NCBI GenBank assembly: GCA_013398175.1
Contig: VZRZ01000996.1
Coordinates: 2,339,339-2,403,338, forward strand
Source of the DNA: Climacteris rufus
Lineage: Eukaryota; Chordata; Aves; Passeriformes; Climacteridae
DNA length: 64,000 nt
Direction of reading: 5' to 3'
Shown piece by piece: positions 39,880 through 53,182 of this stretch. The position numbers and the translations under genes are program-made. Under the pieces are notes generated by a model. It searched no databases, was not told where the DNA came from, and saw only the letters and a program-made list of their open reading frames with translations. Within the stretch, counting starts at the first letter, position 1. Each line of letters starts with the position of its first letter.

Positions 39880-40150
39880 ACTGCCTTCACTGATGAATTT
39901 TTTTAAGCTGCCAGCATAACCCATTATGAGAAGCCTTCAGTTTCCTAATCTCAAATCTTACTTGTTTGTTTTTCAGATAGTTTAACTTCTAGACACTGAA
40001 GTGGTAAGTGGCTATAAATGTACAGCCCTTCCCCTTGAAAGGGAGCCATGAGGAGGTGTGCAGGCACAACAGTCTGAGAAATGGATATGGACAGAAGGAT
40101 TTACCCCAAGATGAAATTATGTCTTCTATGCCAATACATGTGAGCTAAAG

Positions 40151-40177
40151 CTCTCACTCTCACTCTCACTCTCGCTC
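40151..40177. repeat. Hexamer microsatellite (CTCTCA)n
   Basis: About 4.5 units of CTCTCA, the fourth carrying a G for the A. Confidence 0.88.
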
Positions 40178-42554
40178 AAAGCTAGCACAATTCATGAAAA
40201 GCTGTTAAAGAAAGGGAGAGCTTAATTCCACTGACATAAAAGGTATGCATGTAAGTTAGACTGTGGGCCAATTCTTTACAAAAAGCAATGGAAAACTGGG
40301 GAACAACTGTGGTAAAGACAACTTATACACAATTTTGAGATGGAATAAGGATCCCCAGAGCTCCCTTTCCTTCACAAGCTACCTAAATCAAGGCTGCAGT
40401 CTAACTACAGATTAATTAATGTTTTAAGTGTGTCCCAAACTCTGTCAAGTTGCCTGGAAATATAGTGAAGGTGTGTAGAAGGATCAGGGAGTCAATGGAA
40501 CAAGCCCTAAATAAGCAAACAAATAAGCAAGCCAATAAGCCTACTAAAGTAAAAACAAGTTCAAATGCAGTGCCCTAAATCTGCTCTCTTGAGTAGGTTG
40601 ATCAGTGATCTCCAGTTTTTCATGTTTGGTGCCACATGGTGTATGCGAGCCATGCCAAGACTCTGAGGAATCAGGGAAGCTGGAGTCTGGCTGGCATACG
40701 AAATCATTCCTGAAGTGCCACTGCCTGTGACATGAGGGATCGTTCCAACATCTTTGCTTGCCTTCAGGACCTTTTTCTAACAGGTGCAGCAGATGAACTT
40801 CTCTTACAGCTTTCCTTGCGAGCATGAGACCAGCCCACAGCCAGTCCAGGATGCCAAACAACAAAGAAAGGTAGCTTTGCTCATACTCCCAGGACTCATG
40901 GCATTCTTCTGAATGAGCATCAGGGACCTGGTCTTCAGCAGGAGGAGGAACTGCTGAATGCTCTGATTTACTGCTACTGTGGGACTAGGAGCATGAAAAT
41001 CATGAGCTTCCCAGTCTTCCTCTGTCCTGGAACATGGACTCTACAGTGTCCTCTGGGCTGAGAACTGCCCTGAATTGCAAGGCAAGGCTACAGCTGGGAC
41101 TGGAAACCTCTTGCAGCTCTGGTTTTTGTGCCCCAAATCTTGCAGTGACCTGACTGATTAAAACTGTGTAGGAGGATTAGCTCTATCTCAAATTGTATCT
41201 CTCATGGGAGAAGGCACAGAGGCTGCTGAACCAGGTCAACCAGGGCAATGGGACTCAACTCTGATCTCATGTGGGTGGCAGGGAGCCAGTACCAGCCTGC
41301 AGGACCATCAATCCTCTGCTCCTCACTAGTTCCCAACCTTCATCCCAGAGAGAGGCTGATGTTCTCCTGGTCTCTGAACGCAGCTAAGGCAAGTCAGATT
41401 GTGGAGAGCAGGCTTAGGTAACGGTACAAAGTTCAGCAATTTAAAAGGCTGAAATAAAAGGGACAAGTACTGGAAGAACAGGTAACAATACTCCTCAATA
41501 TATGTTGTGGCTGGTTTAATAAATTGTTTATCTTTTCCTCAGTCTCTATTAGTTGCTAGAATCGTGACTTAAAAAAAAATATGCACAAAGTATTGACAAC
41601 TATTTTGTCACTTGCTTTTTTGACAAAGACCTACAAATTAGAATTTTGTTTGTAAAGAGCAGAAGATAGTGAGGATTCATTAGTTGAGTTTTCTCCTTCA
41701 AAATCACTTGAACCAGAAGCAGAAAAGAAAGAAAAACTGCCTACATTTTCTAGATAGGAATAATATCTGTAGCTACAGAAGAAATCGAGAAAGAAGGCTT
41801 TGGTCCTTGGCAGACTAAAACCCACTCCTTGTGGTTTCAGCTATAGGGAAATAATGCACACACACAAAAAATCTTTCATCACAACCTCAGCACATCTTGG
41901 ACATGAGAAGCAACATTCATTATTCAAATGTTGTGCAGCATTTTATAGACTTAGGGGGCTTATTTTCCCCTGTCCTTCCTGAGGCCCTTCTGAGTTAAAA
42001 TAATGTTTCATTATTTGGGCAGAGAAGCACTCCTGAAAAGTGTTTTCTTTGTTTTTGCTCATGAATTACTGATGGAAATGAACAGTTGACAAATGAAGTC
42101 ACTCTGGTACTTGGGGAAAAAAAAATAAAAAGATGCCTTCAACTTTAAGTTTAAGGTATGTTTAAACATCTTTAGAAAGACAGTGACTTTGCTGTTGTAT
42201 ATCAACCTTGGTTCGGTCTTCATCAGCTGCATTTGTCCTTTGGGACTCATCTGCATTGAAAAAAGAATGAAAAAAAGCCAACAATATTGGGTGATCTAGT
42301 TAGAATATATTCTTTTTGTAGTTGTTTAAACATGACTTTTTACCATAGCATGGACTAGAACTAACATGGTAGTAACTTTGAGGCTATGCTTGAAGGTCTT
42401 TACTACAGTAAAATACTGAACTTACACTTTATTCATACTAAGGAAATAGCAGCTGCATTAACATATGTGGGTGTTCTTCTTTAAAGACCAAACAGGTTCA
42501 ACTCATGTGCTAGATGCAATGACAATTTTGGTAACACAAGTCTACATCTTGTGT

Positions 42555-42622
42555 CGTGTATATACACATATACATATATATATATATATATATGTATTTA
42601 TACACATACATTCATATATATG
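42555..42622. repeat. TA-rich microsatellite with palindromic flanks
   Basis: An alternating (TA)n core at about 42572-42593, flanked by GTGTATATACACATATAC and TATACACATACAT-type sequence. It is self-complementary overall and probably length-variable. Confidence 0.88.
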
Positions 42623-43526
42623 ACAATATTTGATGCTGATGGTATATATTTGCAGTTCTTTTCAGTAGAAGTTAGCTTTTGATGGACCATAAGGAAGTGA
42701 TAGTGACACTCTGAACTCACCGCCTTATGGTAAACTAATACCATACATATACACCTTTTTCTTTTTCTCACTCCTGTTGTAATTCAATAAATGACTCATC
42801 ATTACCAGATATTAAGAACTGATATGAAGGATGCAGTCATCTGACAATACTGACAAATGTGCAGTTGAGCCATCAAGTAGCACTGGAGCAGGCAATTTCT
42901 AATAGAAGTGTGAATTGGGGGCAAGATGTGTTGTGACAAAGGATTTAACTCTCTGAAATGTTTCATCCTTCCAAAAATAAGCATGAAACTTGAATGATCC
43001 AAAATTCACTGCTACTAATGACAAACTAGATTTGGAAAAATTCTGAAATTTTTTTGTTTTGTTTTAAGCTGTTGGATTTATCACAAGTTTGTATTTCCCA
43101 CAGTGAGATTTAGTCCTTCCGCTATAAAATAAAATACCATGGTAAAGAAAGAGGAAAAGGAAGAAGGAAAAAAAGATTTCCTGAACGCCTCATAATATTC
43201 CCAGAGGACATCTCAGCATCAAGTGGAAGGTTTCACAAGCTGTCTGTGAACATCAGAGAGAAAAGGCTCATTTGGGTTGTGGCTTTGGTGAGTCAATCTG
43301 CTCACACTTCATCATGAGTGTCAGGGGATCCTGATAAAATGATAACGATGCTGTGCACTGGGTAGAGGAGAATATAAATAAGCTACTTAAATCCATTTGT
43401 TTTAGCATTTCTTTATATCCATATGCTCGAATCATATGACACCAGCACAGTCTTTGTACTCAGAGAGTTCCTCTGAATTGGATTAGGTAATGTACTGAAA
43501 GCAGTATTTCTTGAAGTGCCTTTGGG

Positions 43527-43529
<3 letters not shown>

Positions 43530-43559
<30 letters not shown>
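43530..43559. repeat. Dinucleotide microsatellite (TG)15
   Basis: Thirty bases of uninterrupted TG, a pure tract likely to be polymorphic. Confidence 0.95.
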
Positions 43560-43560
<1 letters not shown>

Positions 43561-45516
43561 CTATTTTTTAATATGCATAAAACAATTAAATGTTGCTTGT
43601 TCCAGTCATTTTACTAGAAAGCGAGGCCATCCCCTGAGAGTCATTTGCTATAAAAGCTTGTGATGAATAGACAAATTTATGTGTAAAAGTCTATGAGCAT
43701 TATTAGTTACCATTTTATTTTAATGCAACAGTCATCACTAAGTAAGCAGTTGGCAGGTGGAACATGTCTTTTTCTGCTGAGAGTTCCACATAAAATCAAA
43801 GCTTTGTGATATCTCTTCTTTCCCACTGGAAAGGACACAACTGATGGCCACCAGCCTTCATGCCACTCTGAGCTGCTGAGCAGAGGCCAGCACAGGAAAC
43901 ACGGCACATCTCCAGATGCACAGAAGACTACAGATGCAACTTGCTTCAGCTTCAGAGAAAGGCATCCAACTCTTTTTTCCTTGCCTAGAGGATGAGTATT
44001 AAAGGCAAAATCCCTAACCTGAAGAACACTGCCCCAGGGAAAGACTGGGTCCTTCAGCACAGTGAGCTCTGTTCCTCTTACCCTGCATAGCACAACAAAC
44101 GTGTTGCCCATACTTCTAGCACTAAATAAGTGAGCTCATCATGGAAGACTTGTTTTTCTGAGATACCTCTAAAGTACCTGGTTTTCTTACAGTACATGCT
44201 GATGAATTAATAATAATCATTTTGATTTCCTTCTCTTTACTGCTTACAACCCAGATGCTTCCATACAGACAGGTATTATATTGTGTGCCCTGATGGCTTA
44301 TGTACTAGACAAATATCTGCAGATCCAATACCCTGGACATTGCTTACTGCTCTCATTTACTTAGCTCAACTATTTTCAGGTACTGTTCTGTAAATGCATA
44401 TTATACAACTGCCTGCTGCACAGCTCTGACCCATGTCATTGCCACATCTTGGCAAGCTGCTCTTTCCTCCCATGCTGTGCATACCCAAGCAGTGCAGTCA
44501 ACAAGAAGGAACAAGGGTCAGGCATATTGCCCTTGGCCCATGTACTTGGAACTGGCACTGGCCTTGGAAAGCAGAGGAAAGAGAAAAATAGGAAGATTTT
44601 TTTCTGTGACTCCCAGAAACCATTCCATAATTGTTCAGTCATCAGATCTGATGCAAAGGGGGATTTTGGAAAACACAGTTGGGGAGCCCAGAGAAAATGG
44701 GGCCATTCCTATTGGGTAGCAACCCACAGTTAGATCAAATTATGCTGATCATGAAACTGTATCCTTGGACAGGAACCCACAGCTGCAGTTGCAGAGAGTC
44801 CTGGAACATGTGCAGAGCAACTAGAATATTCTGGAAATGCATCAGGGAAAATTCAGGAGTTCATAGCTGAGCATGTGCAAAGTGAAGTGAGTCAAAGGTT
44901 TGAAAGTTGGCATTATTTCAGGAGGTTTGCCTGAGGATGACAAAAGACAGCACACTGCTAAGACAAACAACTTTCTCTCTATCATGTTTCAAACTCTTCT
45001 TCCAAAGTATGGGACAATATATTGGACAAAAAGAAATAAATATTTTGCCTGAGGAATAGCTAAAGAAAAAATGAATTTTTTCACTGCCACTTCCTAGGAT
45101 CACTCATCTTAATGTTGTATTTTACATGAAAAAATTTATCTGAAAAATTCAGTTTAGGCAACAGAAAGTTGTATGACTGGAGAGAGAAGGTAGCTGCCCA
45201 TCAATCTGCTTCCAAGTTTCAGATGCCACCTACCCATTCTGCTGTAGTTTTTGGTTACCCCTGGCTCAGCACTCTCAAGCTCCTGAAGGCCAAGAACCTC
45301 AATGGGAATAACATGTTACCCTGACATGTCCTCCCCTTCCCCTTCAGAAGATGAATCAAGATCCCCGGTAAATCAGCTTTTGTCAGTCTTTACATTTTAT
45401 GGCAATTACATTTTTCCTCATCTTTCTTCTCAGTTCACCATGTCATGCATCTCCATTCATCATCTCTCAGGCACTGGTCCAATATTACTTGGTTGTGGCC
45501 ATGCAGATAGTGATGG

Positions 45517-46262
45517 AATCATAGAACCATGGAATGTTCCCGTTGGGAAAAAACCTTTAAGATCACCAAGTCTGACTGCAAACCTAACATTGCCAGGTCC
45601 ACCACCCAGCCATGTCAACTAAACCACATCTGCAAGTCTTTTAAATATCTCCAAGGACAGTGACTCAACCACCTCCCTGGATGGCCTGTTTCAATGCTTA
45701 ATCACCCTTTCAGTGAAGAATTGTTTTCTAATATCCATTCCAAACCTTGCTTGGCACAATTTGAGGCTGTTTCCTCTTGTCCTATTCATTCTTAGTTGTG
45801 AGAAGAATCTGATGTCCACCTGGCTACAATCTCCTTTCAGGGAGTTGTAGAGAGCAATAAGGTCCCCCCAAGCCTCCTCTTCTCCAGGCTTAACAGCCCC
45901 AGCTCCCTCAGACGCTCCTGATAGGACTTGTGCTCCAGCTCTGTTGCCCTTCTCTGGATTCATTCCAGGACCTTAATGTCTTTTATGTAATGAGGGACCC
46001 AAAATGAGACACAACACTTAAGGAGTGGCCTCACCAGTGCCGAGTACAGCAGTACAATCACTGCCCTGATCCTGCTGGCCACACTATTGCTGATCCAGGC
46101 CTGGATGCTATTGGTCTTCTTGGCCACTGGGGCACATGCTGGCTCATGTTCTGTGTGCTTTTCCGCTGTGCAGCTTTCCAGCCACTCACCCATAGCCTGC
46201 AGTGCTGTCTGGGGTTGTTATGAACCAAAGGCAGGATCCAGCACTTATCCCTGTTGAATCAA
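45517..46262 (-). mobile_element. CR1 LINE, 5'-truncated, with ORF2 remnant
   Basis: About 745 bp of a minus-strand CR1. The 3' end is at 45517 (complement AATCATAGAACCATGGAATG). On the minus strand, around 45970-46100, the frame reads LLYSALVRPLLKCCVSFW, the recognisable end of the CR1 ORF2 reverse-transcriptase protein. Further downstream on that strand comes FGMDIRKQFFTERVIKH. The frame is interrupted between these pieces, and everything upstream of the ORF2 C-terminus is missing. The usual CR1 order is kept through to about 46262, where the similarity stops. It is a dead copy. Confidence 0.94.
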
Positions 46263-49200
46263 GTATTGCCTTTTAACACAGTTTAAATTATTTTAATTAA
46301 AGAGAATAAAACACTCCCCAAAGGTCTATGCACTGATTCTTTAAAACACAGAGTTATGCTGGAAAGTTTTACTCCTTTTCATTCAAATAGTAACATGGAG
46401 CCTGTTGCATTGTCCTTCACAGTATATGGTTAGCTTTCCATTGAACCTCTTTCTGTCTGTCTCATTAGTACACTGCATTTGACTTCATAAACAACACCTA
46501 CAGCTGTTCATTTTATGCTCCAGGTATCCCTCCCGTTGGCTAGGGTTTGCAAAATAAATACAAAGGCCTTGCCTTGAGCATGAACACATTGAAATGGACT
46601 CCCAGCTCAGAGGAAGGAAAGAGGACTTTGACACTTTTTCAGGAGTTAAACAGATATTGGCCATGGCTGACCTAGAAGGTGTGGTAGGACCAAGGCAAGG
46701 AATCTGCTCCCCAGCTCCTCTCTCCCTCCCTACTGTAGTTCTTTTCTCAACACACACTGCTAGACTTGTGTGACTCAAGTATTTCAGTGTCCTAATAGCA
46801 TGAAGACAATTGTTTTGATTTATGCCATTTTCTCCTTCCAGTTTGAAATGAGCAATGTAAAAGGAAATTCAGGAAAGGAGATCCAGAAACAAAGGAGCCA
46901 TCACTAAATGCCAGCTGTCCTGCTCTCACTTATGGTAAGATCCCTTTATAGTATCCTGCATGTAAAGTGAATGCATTTGTGCAGAGAAAAAAAATCTTAT
47001 GGGAACAGAATTCAGGTTATTACTCCCCATATTTTCACTAAAGCATGGTTAAATCACATTTTAGCCCAGACTCCTATATTCCTATTCAGATAAGTACTGT
47101 GGTACTGCTATAAATGACCAGGATCTTACCCTCTCACCTCTAAAGTGGTTCGAGGAAAGCTGAAGGCATATTTTTTAAAAGCCATTTCTCATTGTAAGGG
47201 CTGGTCATGACAGAACTCTGGACCTACACGCTGTATGATACAACTCTAGATGAAAACATACAGGGGCAGCAGGATAGACAAATCAAATGCATTGCAAGAA
47301 CAGTATGGATAAATGCTATTTCTACAGAGAACATAGCAGGTGAATTTGCCTTAATTAATGATAAATTAGAACCGGGAGTTGAGCCAACACTGGCTGCAAA
47401 GTTCCTAAGCATATAATAAAATATTTTGGAACAAAAAACCCACTAAAATTCAGTGCTTGTTCTGCTGTTAGAATGACAAAACACTGTGAAATACAAGCAT
47501 GCAGATTTTAGGATGTCTGTAGATACTGCTGTGATTTGAAAACCCTGGTGCTAAGTATATCAAAATCCCATGGAGGTCTATAATGGTTCTACATAGTGCA
47601 TGTCTAGTATCTGTAGTACTTGGCAAATTTAGCACTGCTATATCCCTAGTATGCAGGCTAAGGTTTCAAATTACCAATGAGGCCTTCTCCTTCTTCAAAT
47701 AAGGTATTATGAGTACCTTAGAATTCTGAGCAATATCCCCCTTTTTTAGGCCTGTCCATTCATCATAATGTTGCACCAGGGTTTCTTAGGTAAACTTGAT
47801 TGACAGACACCCATCTTTATCCTCTGCATGGCTGGAGGTCAGCACTAGTGGAAGGTAATGCTTTTTTAATTAGCTGCTAGGGTATTGAATTTCCTTTGTG
47901 TGGATTGCATGTTGCATTCCTATGAGTCACTATCTGAAGAGATGGTCTTTGCATTCACGGTTAAGTATGACACGGACAAGTGAAGAAGAGACGTAAAAGA
48001 TTCATATCAAAGATTTTTATAAAAACCATCTTGACAACTCTTGGATCTAGACAACCTCCAGGTTTTCCAGCAGTGACTGTAAGAAAAGAAAAACCATAGC
48101 ATTAAAATGATGACAGAATCAAATCCAAAGACATAGTTTTCAGTCTGCACCAGGAATCACAAAGCCAAAATACTAGCTATAAATTGTGGATGTCATCTCA
48201 AGTCCTTTGCAGATACTGAGTCCTCAGCTAGAATCAAAAGGATCAAAAAATTTTTGTGCAGATAGGGACAATAAATCATCTGTTCAAGATGACAGCAATC
48301 TGTAGAATACCTTTGTAACAAGATTTATGTTTACCTAAAACCACTCCATGCAAAAGAGATTGTGGCAAGAACTCTAAAATTTTCCAACAATCCTCTAATA
48401 ATGTACGGGTATGTGTTTGAGGAAAACAGAGTACATGCAAATATTTATACAAAGTGGTTTCTAATAAGCCTACAGCAGACTAAAGATGAAGGGAAATTGC
48501 AGAATAAATGGAAAGACAGGGCTTCCATGAAGATTCCTCATAGGTGGGCAACATGTTCTCCATGCTCTTAAAATTTATCCAGAGTAGTTTGTCATTGTGC
48601 AAAGTAAGAATATGCAAAGTGCTGCTACCAGGACTAAGCTAGGCCTATGATAAAAATTCCTATGAGACTCCAAAACTCGAGGACTTCCTTAGTAGTAGGC
48701 AGTCAGCTGCAGCTTAAGGAGCAATAGCCGGTCTCTAGGGGCAGCTAGCACTGAGAATACTCTTCAAAATGGGGTTCCCCAGAACAAAACAGTTCTTAAC
48801 ATATGAATGCACTGGGAATTTTTGGAGAAATGTCCACTTTCCTTTCTGGTTGGAAGTTCCACCTATAAAATTTAATCATAATCAAGTACTTGCTCCTGGA
48901 ACTAATTCAGTAAAGCTCTCTCTCAGGCAGGGACTCATTTACACTTAAATTACCCCTGCAATTCAGAAAAAGTGGAACAAAATGAGACCATACATTCTGC
49001 GCATATAAACAGTGAGATCTGGCCTCAGTCCAGGTGGTGTTATATCCCATAGCATGTAGAAGTATGTGCATATGTTGGGTGTAAACATTCATAATTATCC
49101 TTCAGTCTTCCCTTCAATAAGCTGACTCTAAGTGTTTTCACTTGAACTGGGGAATTGCTATTTGGAATAACACTTCCTGAGATAATGTCCCAGTGAGAAG

Positions 49201-50702
49201 GAGAGGCATCTGATGATGATAAATTTTGCTTGCACACAAATTAGTCTGTGTGTAAAGGAAAGGGCGTTGCAGACAGGACTGGAAACACTCTGATCTCTAG
49301 CTATGTCCAGGTGGTCTGAGCCAACTTAGTAGCTACGTTGCAGAGAACTAAACAAAATAGTGTAGCAATGTCTGGGATAAACAAATAATGATGCAAATAG
49401 GTTATTTTTGAATGAAATCTACTGACATTCAGATAAGTTTGTAAATTTCTCTGTCTGTTTCCCTAAGCATATTCTGTGTTAATAATGTCATGTTTTATGT
49501 GTCATGTGTGAAGACAATCTTCTGTAAAATATTCTAGTTTTATCTGAAGTTGAATCTGTTGCCTCACTTTTGCCTCTTTTTACACATGCACACGCTGAGT
49601 CATAATCCTTATTAGCCGAATCTATGCGCATAATTCAGAGTAAACGTAAGAAGTCACTATTGTTTTTATTTGTATATGATGATGGGAGAGGAAGATACAA
49701 GAGGGGGAAATAATATCTGTGAGTGATTGCTCAATTTTTTTAACATGATGGAGACCGTAGTTTTCAAAACAAGAATATATTACTTATGAAAAAGGAAAGA
49801 AATTGACAGAACTGTTACTTAAGTTTCTATTTCTCTATTTTTAATGGGACGTTTTAGAATTTTGAATTTTGTTGTTGTGGTTTCAGAAATTTATTTAATT
49901 GGTTCTTCTACTGTTTACCTTTCTAACCTGTCTTCTTTTGTATAGCATGATGACAAGTAATATCTGTCATAGCAGTGTGCACTGATTTCTGGATCCACAG
50001 TGTGTGTGTACAGTATGCAAAACATGGTGTCTGTGTTTTAAATATATAATACAATTTTTGTTTTAAGATGAACATAGGTTCCAAGACTGAAGGCAGCATG
50101 TCAGTGATAGGGCAAGGTATTAGCTGGATTTATTTTACCTGTTCTTTCAGTAGTGATTCTAATTTGTAAGAGAAGAAAAAGAAAAAGAAAAAATGTCTTT
50201 ACTTTTCTATCACATTTAATTGGCTTGTGTAAACCGCAGGAGTCTCTCTCAAGACTTGTAAACAAATACACCATTATGTTCCTCGTTAGTTTCAAGAATA
50301 CCTGTATAAGTAGTAGCTGTCAGATATACAATTAGTGCCCCCCTCCTTTATTTCTTATATAATAATCCCAGCATTCAAAAGACTAATCACTACACACTGA
50401 TCTACAGAGCATCTTATTTCCTTGTCAAATTTCTCTGCTGGGCTTAGCCATGCTTGTCAACTTCCCAGACCCCCCTTTCAATAACGGGTTTATTCTTAGC
50501 ATCTTGCCAAAATGCATTCCTAGGAGTAAACCATGGAAGAATGAAGGTTCAATTTCTTTATCTCAGTCAAGAAGAGGTTTCTACTGACACTCATGGGAAA
50601 GGTCACAGGCAATTTTGGTTGCAGGTTCCCTTGAAAGAAGCAAGCATGTACAGCACATTGGGGCCCTTTGTCTATAAATACAGATGACCACCAAAGATGA
50701 CA

Positions 50703-50935
50703 GAGGAGAGAAAAGTGGAGAAAAATGGAGAAAAAGAGAGGAGAGGAGAGGAGAGGAGAGGAGAGGAGAGGAGAAATAAAATTAAGAAGAAAAGTAAGAA
50801 GAGGAAAAGGAAAAGAAATAGAAAACAAAAAAGAAAAAAGAAAGAAAAGAAGGAATAGAAGAGGAATGAAAAAGGTAAAAACAAAAAGGAAAAAAGGAAA
50901 AAGGAGAAGAGGAAAAGGAGAAGGAGCAGAAGTAA
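50703..50935 (+). repeat. Polypurine tract with (GGAGA)n core
   Basis: About 230 bp of nearly pure A/G on the plus strand. A regular GAGAG/GGAGA pentamer array runs from 50736 to 50774 (about eight units), followed by irregular A/G sequence with scattered T. Translations (Lys/Arg/Glu-rich on plus, Leu/Phe-rich on minus) are artefacts of composition. Confidence 0.93.
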
Positions 50936-51038
50936 CAAAACTGATCAATTAACAACATGATCTTTTATGTTGGCACTAATGTCAGCTGTAGCTCCTAGGT
51001 AGTGCTGACCTGAATTTCAAAGATATAAACTGTCTTTA

Positions 51039-51060
51039 GCTTTTCTGGTGCTTTTCTGGT
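51039..51060. repeat. 11-bp perfect tandem duplication
   Basis: GCTTTTCTGGT occurs twice in a row. Confidence 0.85.
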
Positions 51061-52983
51061 CAAAGCTGAACCTCCCCTGTCTCCCCTGGTCAGGTAACCA
51101 CAGTGAACACTGATGTGCCCAGCTCACACCCAACACAATGCAGAAGGCTGGACAGCTACACATAATTGGTCGTGGTTTGTCTGTTCTTTGGATACACGTG
51201 GCTTGCAGGTTCTGATGCAGCACAAAGCTGTGGCCCAGGTCTGTACTCTTCAGCAAGGCCAAACAAATCTACATTGTGTTGAATGAGTACATCCCTATGG
51301 AACAAGAGCTGAAAATGAGCATTTACTGACTCTCTAACCATTAACTAAGTGAATTAGGGATGGATTGTTAGATTCACTAATGAGAGTCTGACTTGTCCTT
51401 TCTTGTAAAGGCTTGTAAAGTTATTGATTTCACATTTTTGCCTGTTCTTTTCTGATGTTTTATTTATTATTAAAGCACTCATTTATCAAATGTTCATATA
51501 TGAAGTAAATGCCCCTGTAAACAGAACAGCAATCAAAAGGAAAAGCTACAGCATTTCAATATTGTTTCACCTCCTACTTGATGTTTGTCACGGGTTTCAT
51601 ACAGTAGGTTCTGCCTCAGTTGAACAACCTGAAGCACAGTCTTTAACAAGGTAAGTCTAAAATGCCTTCCTCCTCTGTAAATACATCTGTGATTGTTGCC
51701 AAGCCCATGGTTTCCAGGCACATTGCAGGAAACATGGTGCAGGATTTGCCAACTCCTACATGAAAAATACTATTTTCTCCAGGTGACATTTATGAAAGAC
51801 AAAACGTTGTACTGCTGTATTTTTCTCTGTTCTCAATTTTGACTTTCACCTTAACATTTTGTACTAAATTCTTAAGCAGGTCCTGTATATCAGTTTACTA
51901 TACCAGAAAATATATTACTAATTTTCTCCACTGGCAATAAAACAACCATTCTCTGCAGCTCTGCTTTAAACCTACCAAAGGAAAGAGAATTATTTTCAAT
52001 AAGACAAATAATCCTGGATTAGATTAGATCAGAACTTTGCTGCTTTACTCAGTGTGAATAAAGATTATGTTCACTGTAGAACCAATAAACTACTTAGAAA
52101 ATTAAGATGATAGGGTTTTATGATCAGGGATTTTTTGTTTTCTATATAAAAATTACTCTAAAATCTTGACATTTTGTTCTTCAGTAGGATGAGTCTAGCT
52201 CTATGGAGATCAAGGAAAAAAAACCAGGTTAATTCAGAGTGTTTAGACTATGTATGTGTGGATAATGCTTCTGTCTGCCAATCCATTTTAAAAGAAAGAG
52301 GCAAGATACAAAGGCTGCTTCATTGTTGTTGAGGTTGGACAAAACAGCAGTGCAGAGACAGAACACCTCCTTCACAGCTAAAGACCATTCTCAATTCTCC
52401 CTCTCTCTTGTTCTTATCTCCCTCTCAGGTTACTGCATTTTCTGTTCCCCTCATGCCATTGCAGTAGTGCTGAGGACAAGTGAGATAATGCTTGGCCCAA
52501 ATCCAGGCAATCATTTTGGAGTAATTAGTTTAGGTACTGCACAGCCAGCCCGTACTTCTTTTTTTTTTTCAGGTAGGTATCGAGTTGCTCACATTACCTG
52601 ATTACCTGTGCACATGTGGATGGCCAGCCCCAAGGTGCAGGCAAAGTTCTTCCGCAGGTAGCAAGTGAGGATTTAATTGAATGCATCAATTCTGGGAAAT
52701 TTGGCTCTGCTGCAAAGACTTATTTCTCCTCCTGTTGCTCTGTGCACTCTCCCTTCTGCAGTTCAGCTTTTTGACACTTTTAGCTCAAGAACATTGTGTG
52801 GTGATATGACCTTGGAACTGCTGTTAATTTCACTTTTTTTGTTCTTACATATATTTGGGAGAGCTGGTGTGATGGTTTGACTCTGGCTAGGTGCCTGGTG
52901 CCCACCAAGCCACCCTATATCTCCCTCCCCCAGAGGGACAGGGGAAGGGACAAGATGAATCAGTGGGTCGAGATAAGGCAGTT

Positions 52984-52989
52984 TTTATT
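52984..52989 (-). terminator. Polyadenylation signal of the solo LTR
   Basis: AATAAA on the minus strand, about 190 bp downstream of the LTR TATA box. It could act as a cryptic poly(A) site for minus-strand transcripts. Confidence 0.65.
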
Positions 52990-53174
52990 GAAACAATAGA
53001 AAGCGAAAGCAAGGGTCTGCGCGCGCATAAGCAAAAAGAAGGAAAGTCAATCTCTACTTCCCATCAGCAAGCGATGTTCAGGCACGTCCCGGGAAGCAGG
53101 GCCTCAGCACGCGTAGTGGTTCCTCCAGAAGGCAGACATTAGAGAATGCCCCCCCTTCCTCCTCTCTCTCTCAG

Positions 53175-53182
53175 CTTTTATA
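53175..53182 (-). promoter_or_regulatory. TATA box of the solo LTR
   Basis: TATAAAAG on the minus strand inside the LTR, upstream of the AATAAA signal. Transcription from it would run leftwards in this window. Confidence 0.7.

Larger units (their letters stand above)
39880..45516. other. Noncoding unique DNA with microsatellites
   Basis: No gene recognised. The open frames at 40544-40864 (minus, 106 codons) and 43707-44111 (minus, 134 codons) have no recognisable domain. Simple repeats are listed separately: a CTCTCA hexamer, a TA-rich tract and (TG)15. A purine-rich stretch lies at about 43.15-43.18 kb. Confidence 0.65.
46263..52862. other. Noncoding unique DNA with a polypurine tract
   Basis: No supported gene. 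A 69-codon plus-strand frame at 47207-47416 is open on the opposite strand as well. A 43-base segment at 51608-51650 with splice-like edges is treated as a finding. The polypurine tract and an 11-bp duplication are listed separately. Confidence 0.65.

Noticed and set aside
43707..44111. 134-codon minus-strand open frame
   Set aside because: The cysteine/tryptophan-rich composition matches no family I know, and there is no promoter or splice context.
47146..47160. GGTTCGAGG resembling a tRNA B box
   Set aside because: No A box or foldable cloverleaf at the proper spacing upstream.
47207..47416. 69-codon plus-strand frame with balanced composition, followed by ATAATAAAATA
   Set aside because: The opposite strand is also open over the same interval, no homolog is recognised, and an AATAAA-like string is common in AT-rich DNA.
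50520..50952. Leucine/phenylalanine-rich minus frames and lysine/glutamate-rich plus frame
   Set aside because: These are translations of the polypurine/polypyrimidine tract, not proteins.
52556..52580. Long T-run followed by CAGGTAGGT resembling adjoining splice sites
   Set aside because: The acceptor and donor are immediately adjacent, so no exon lies between them.
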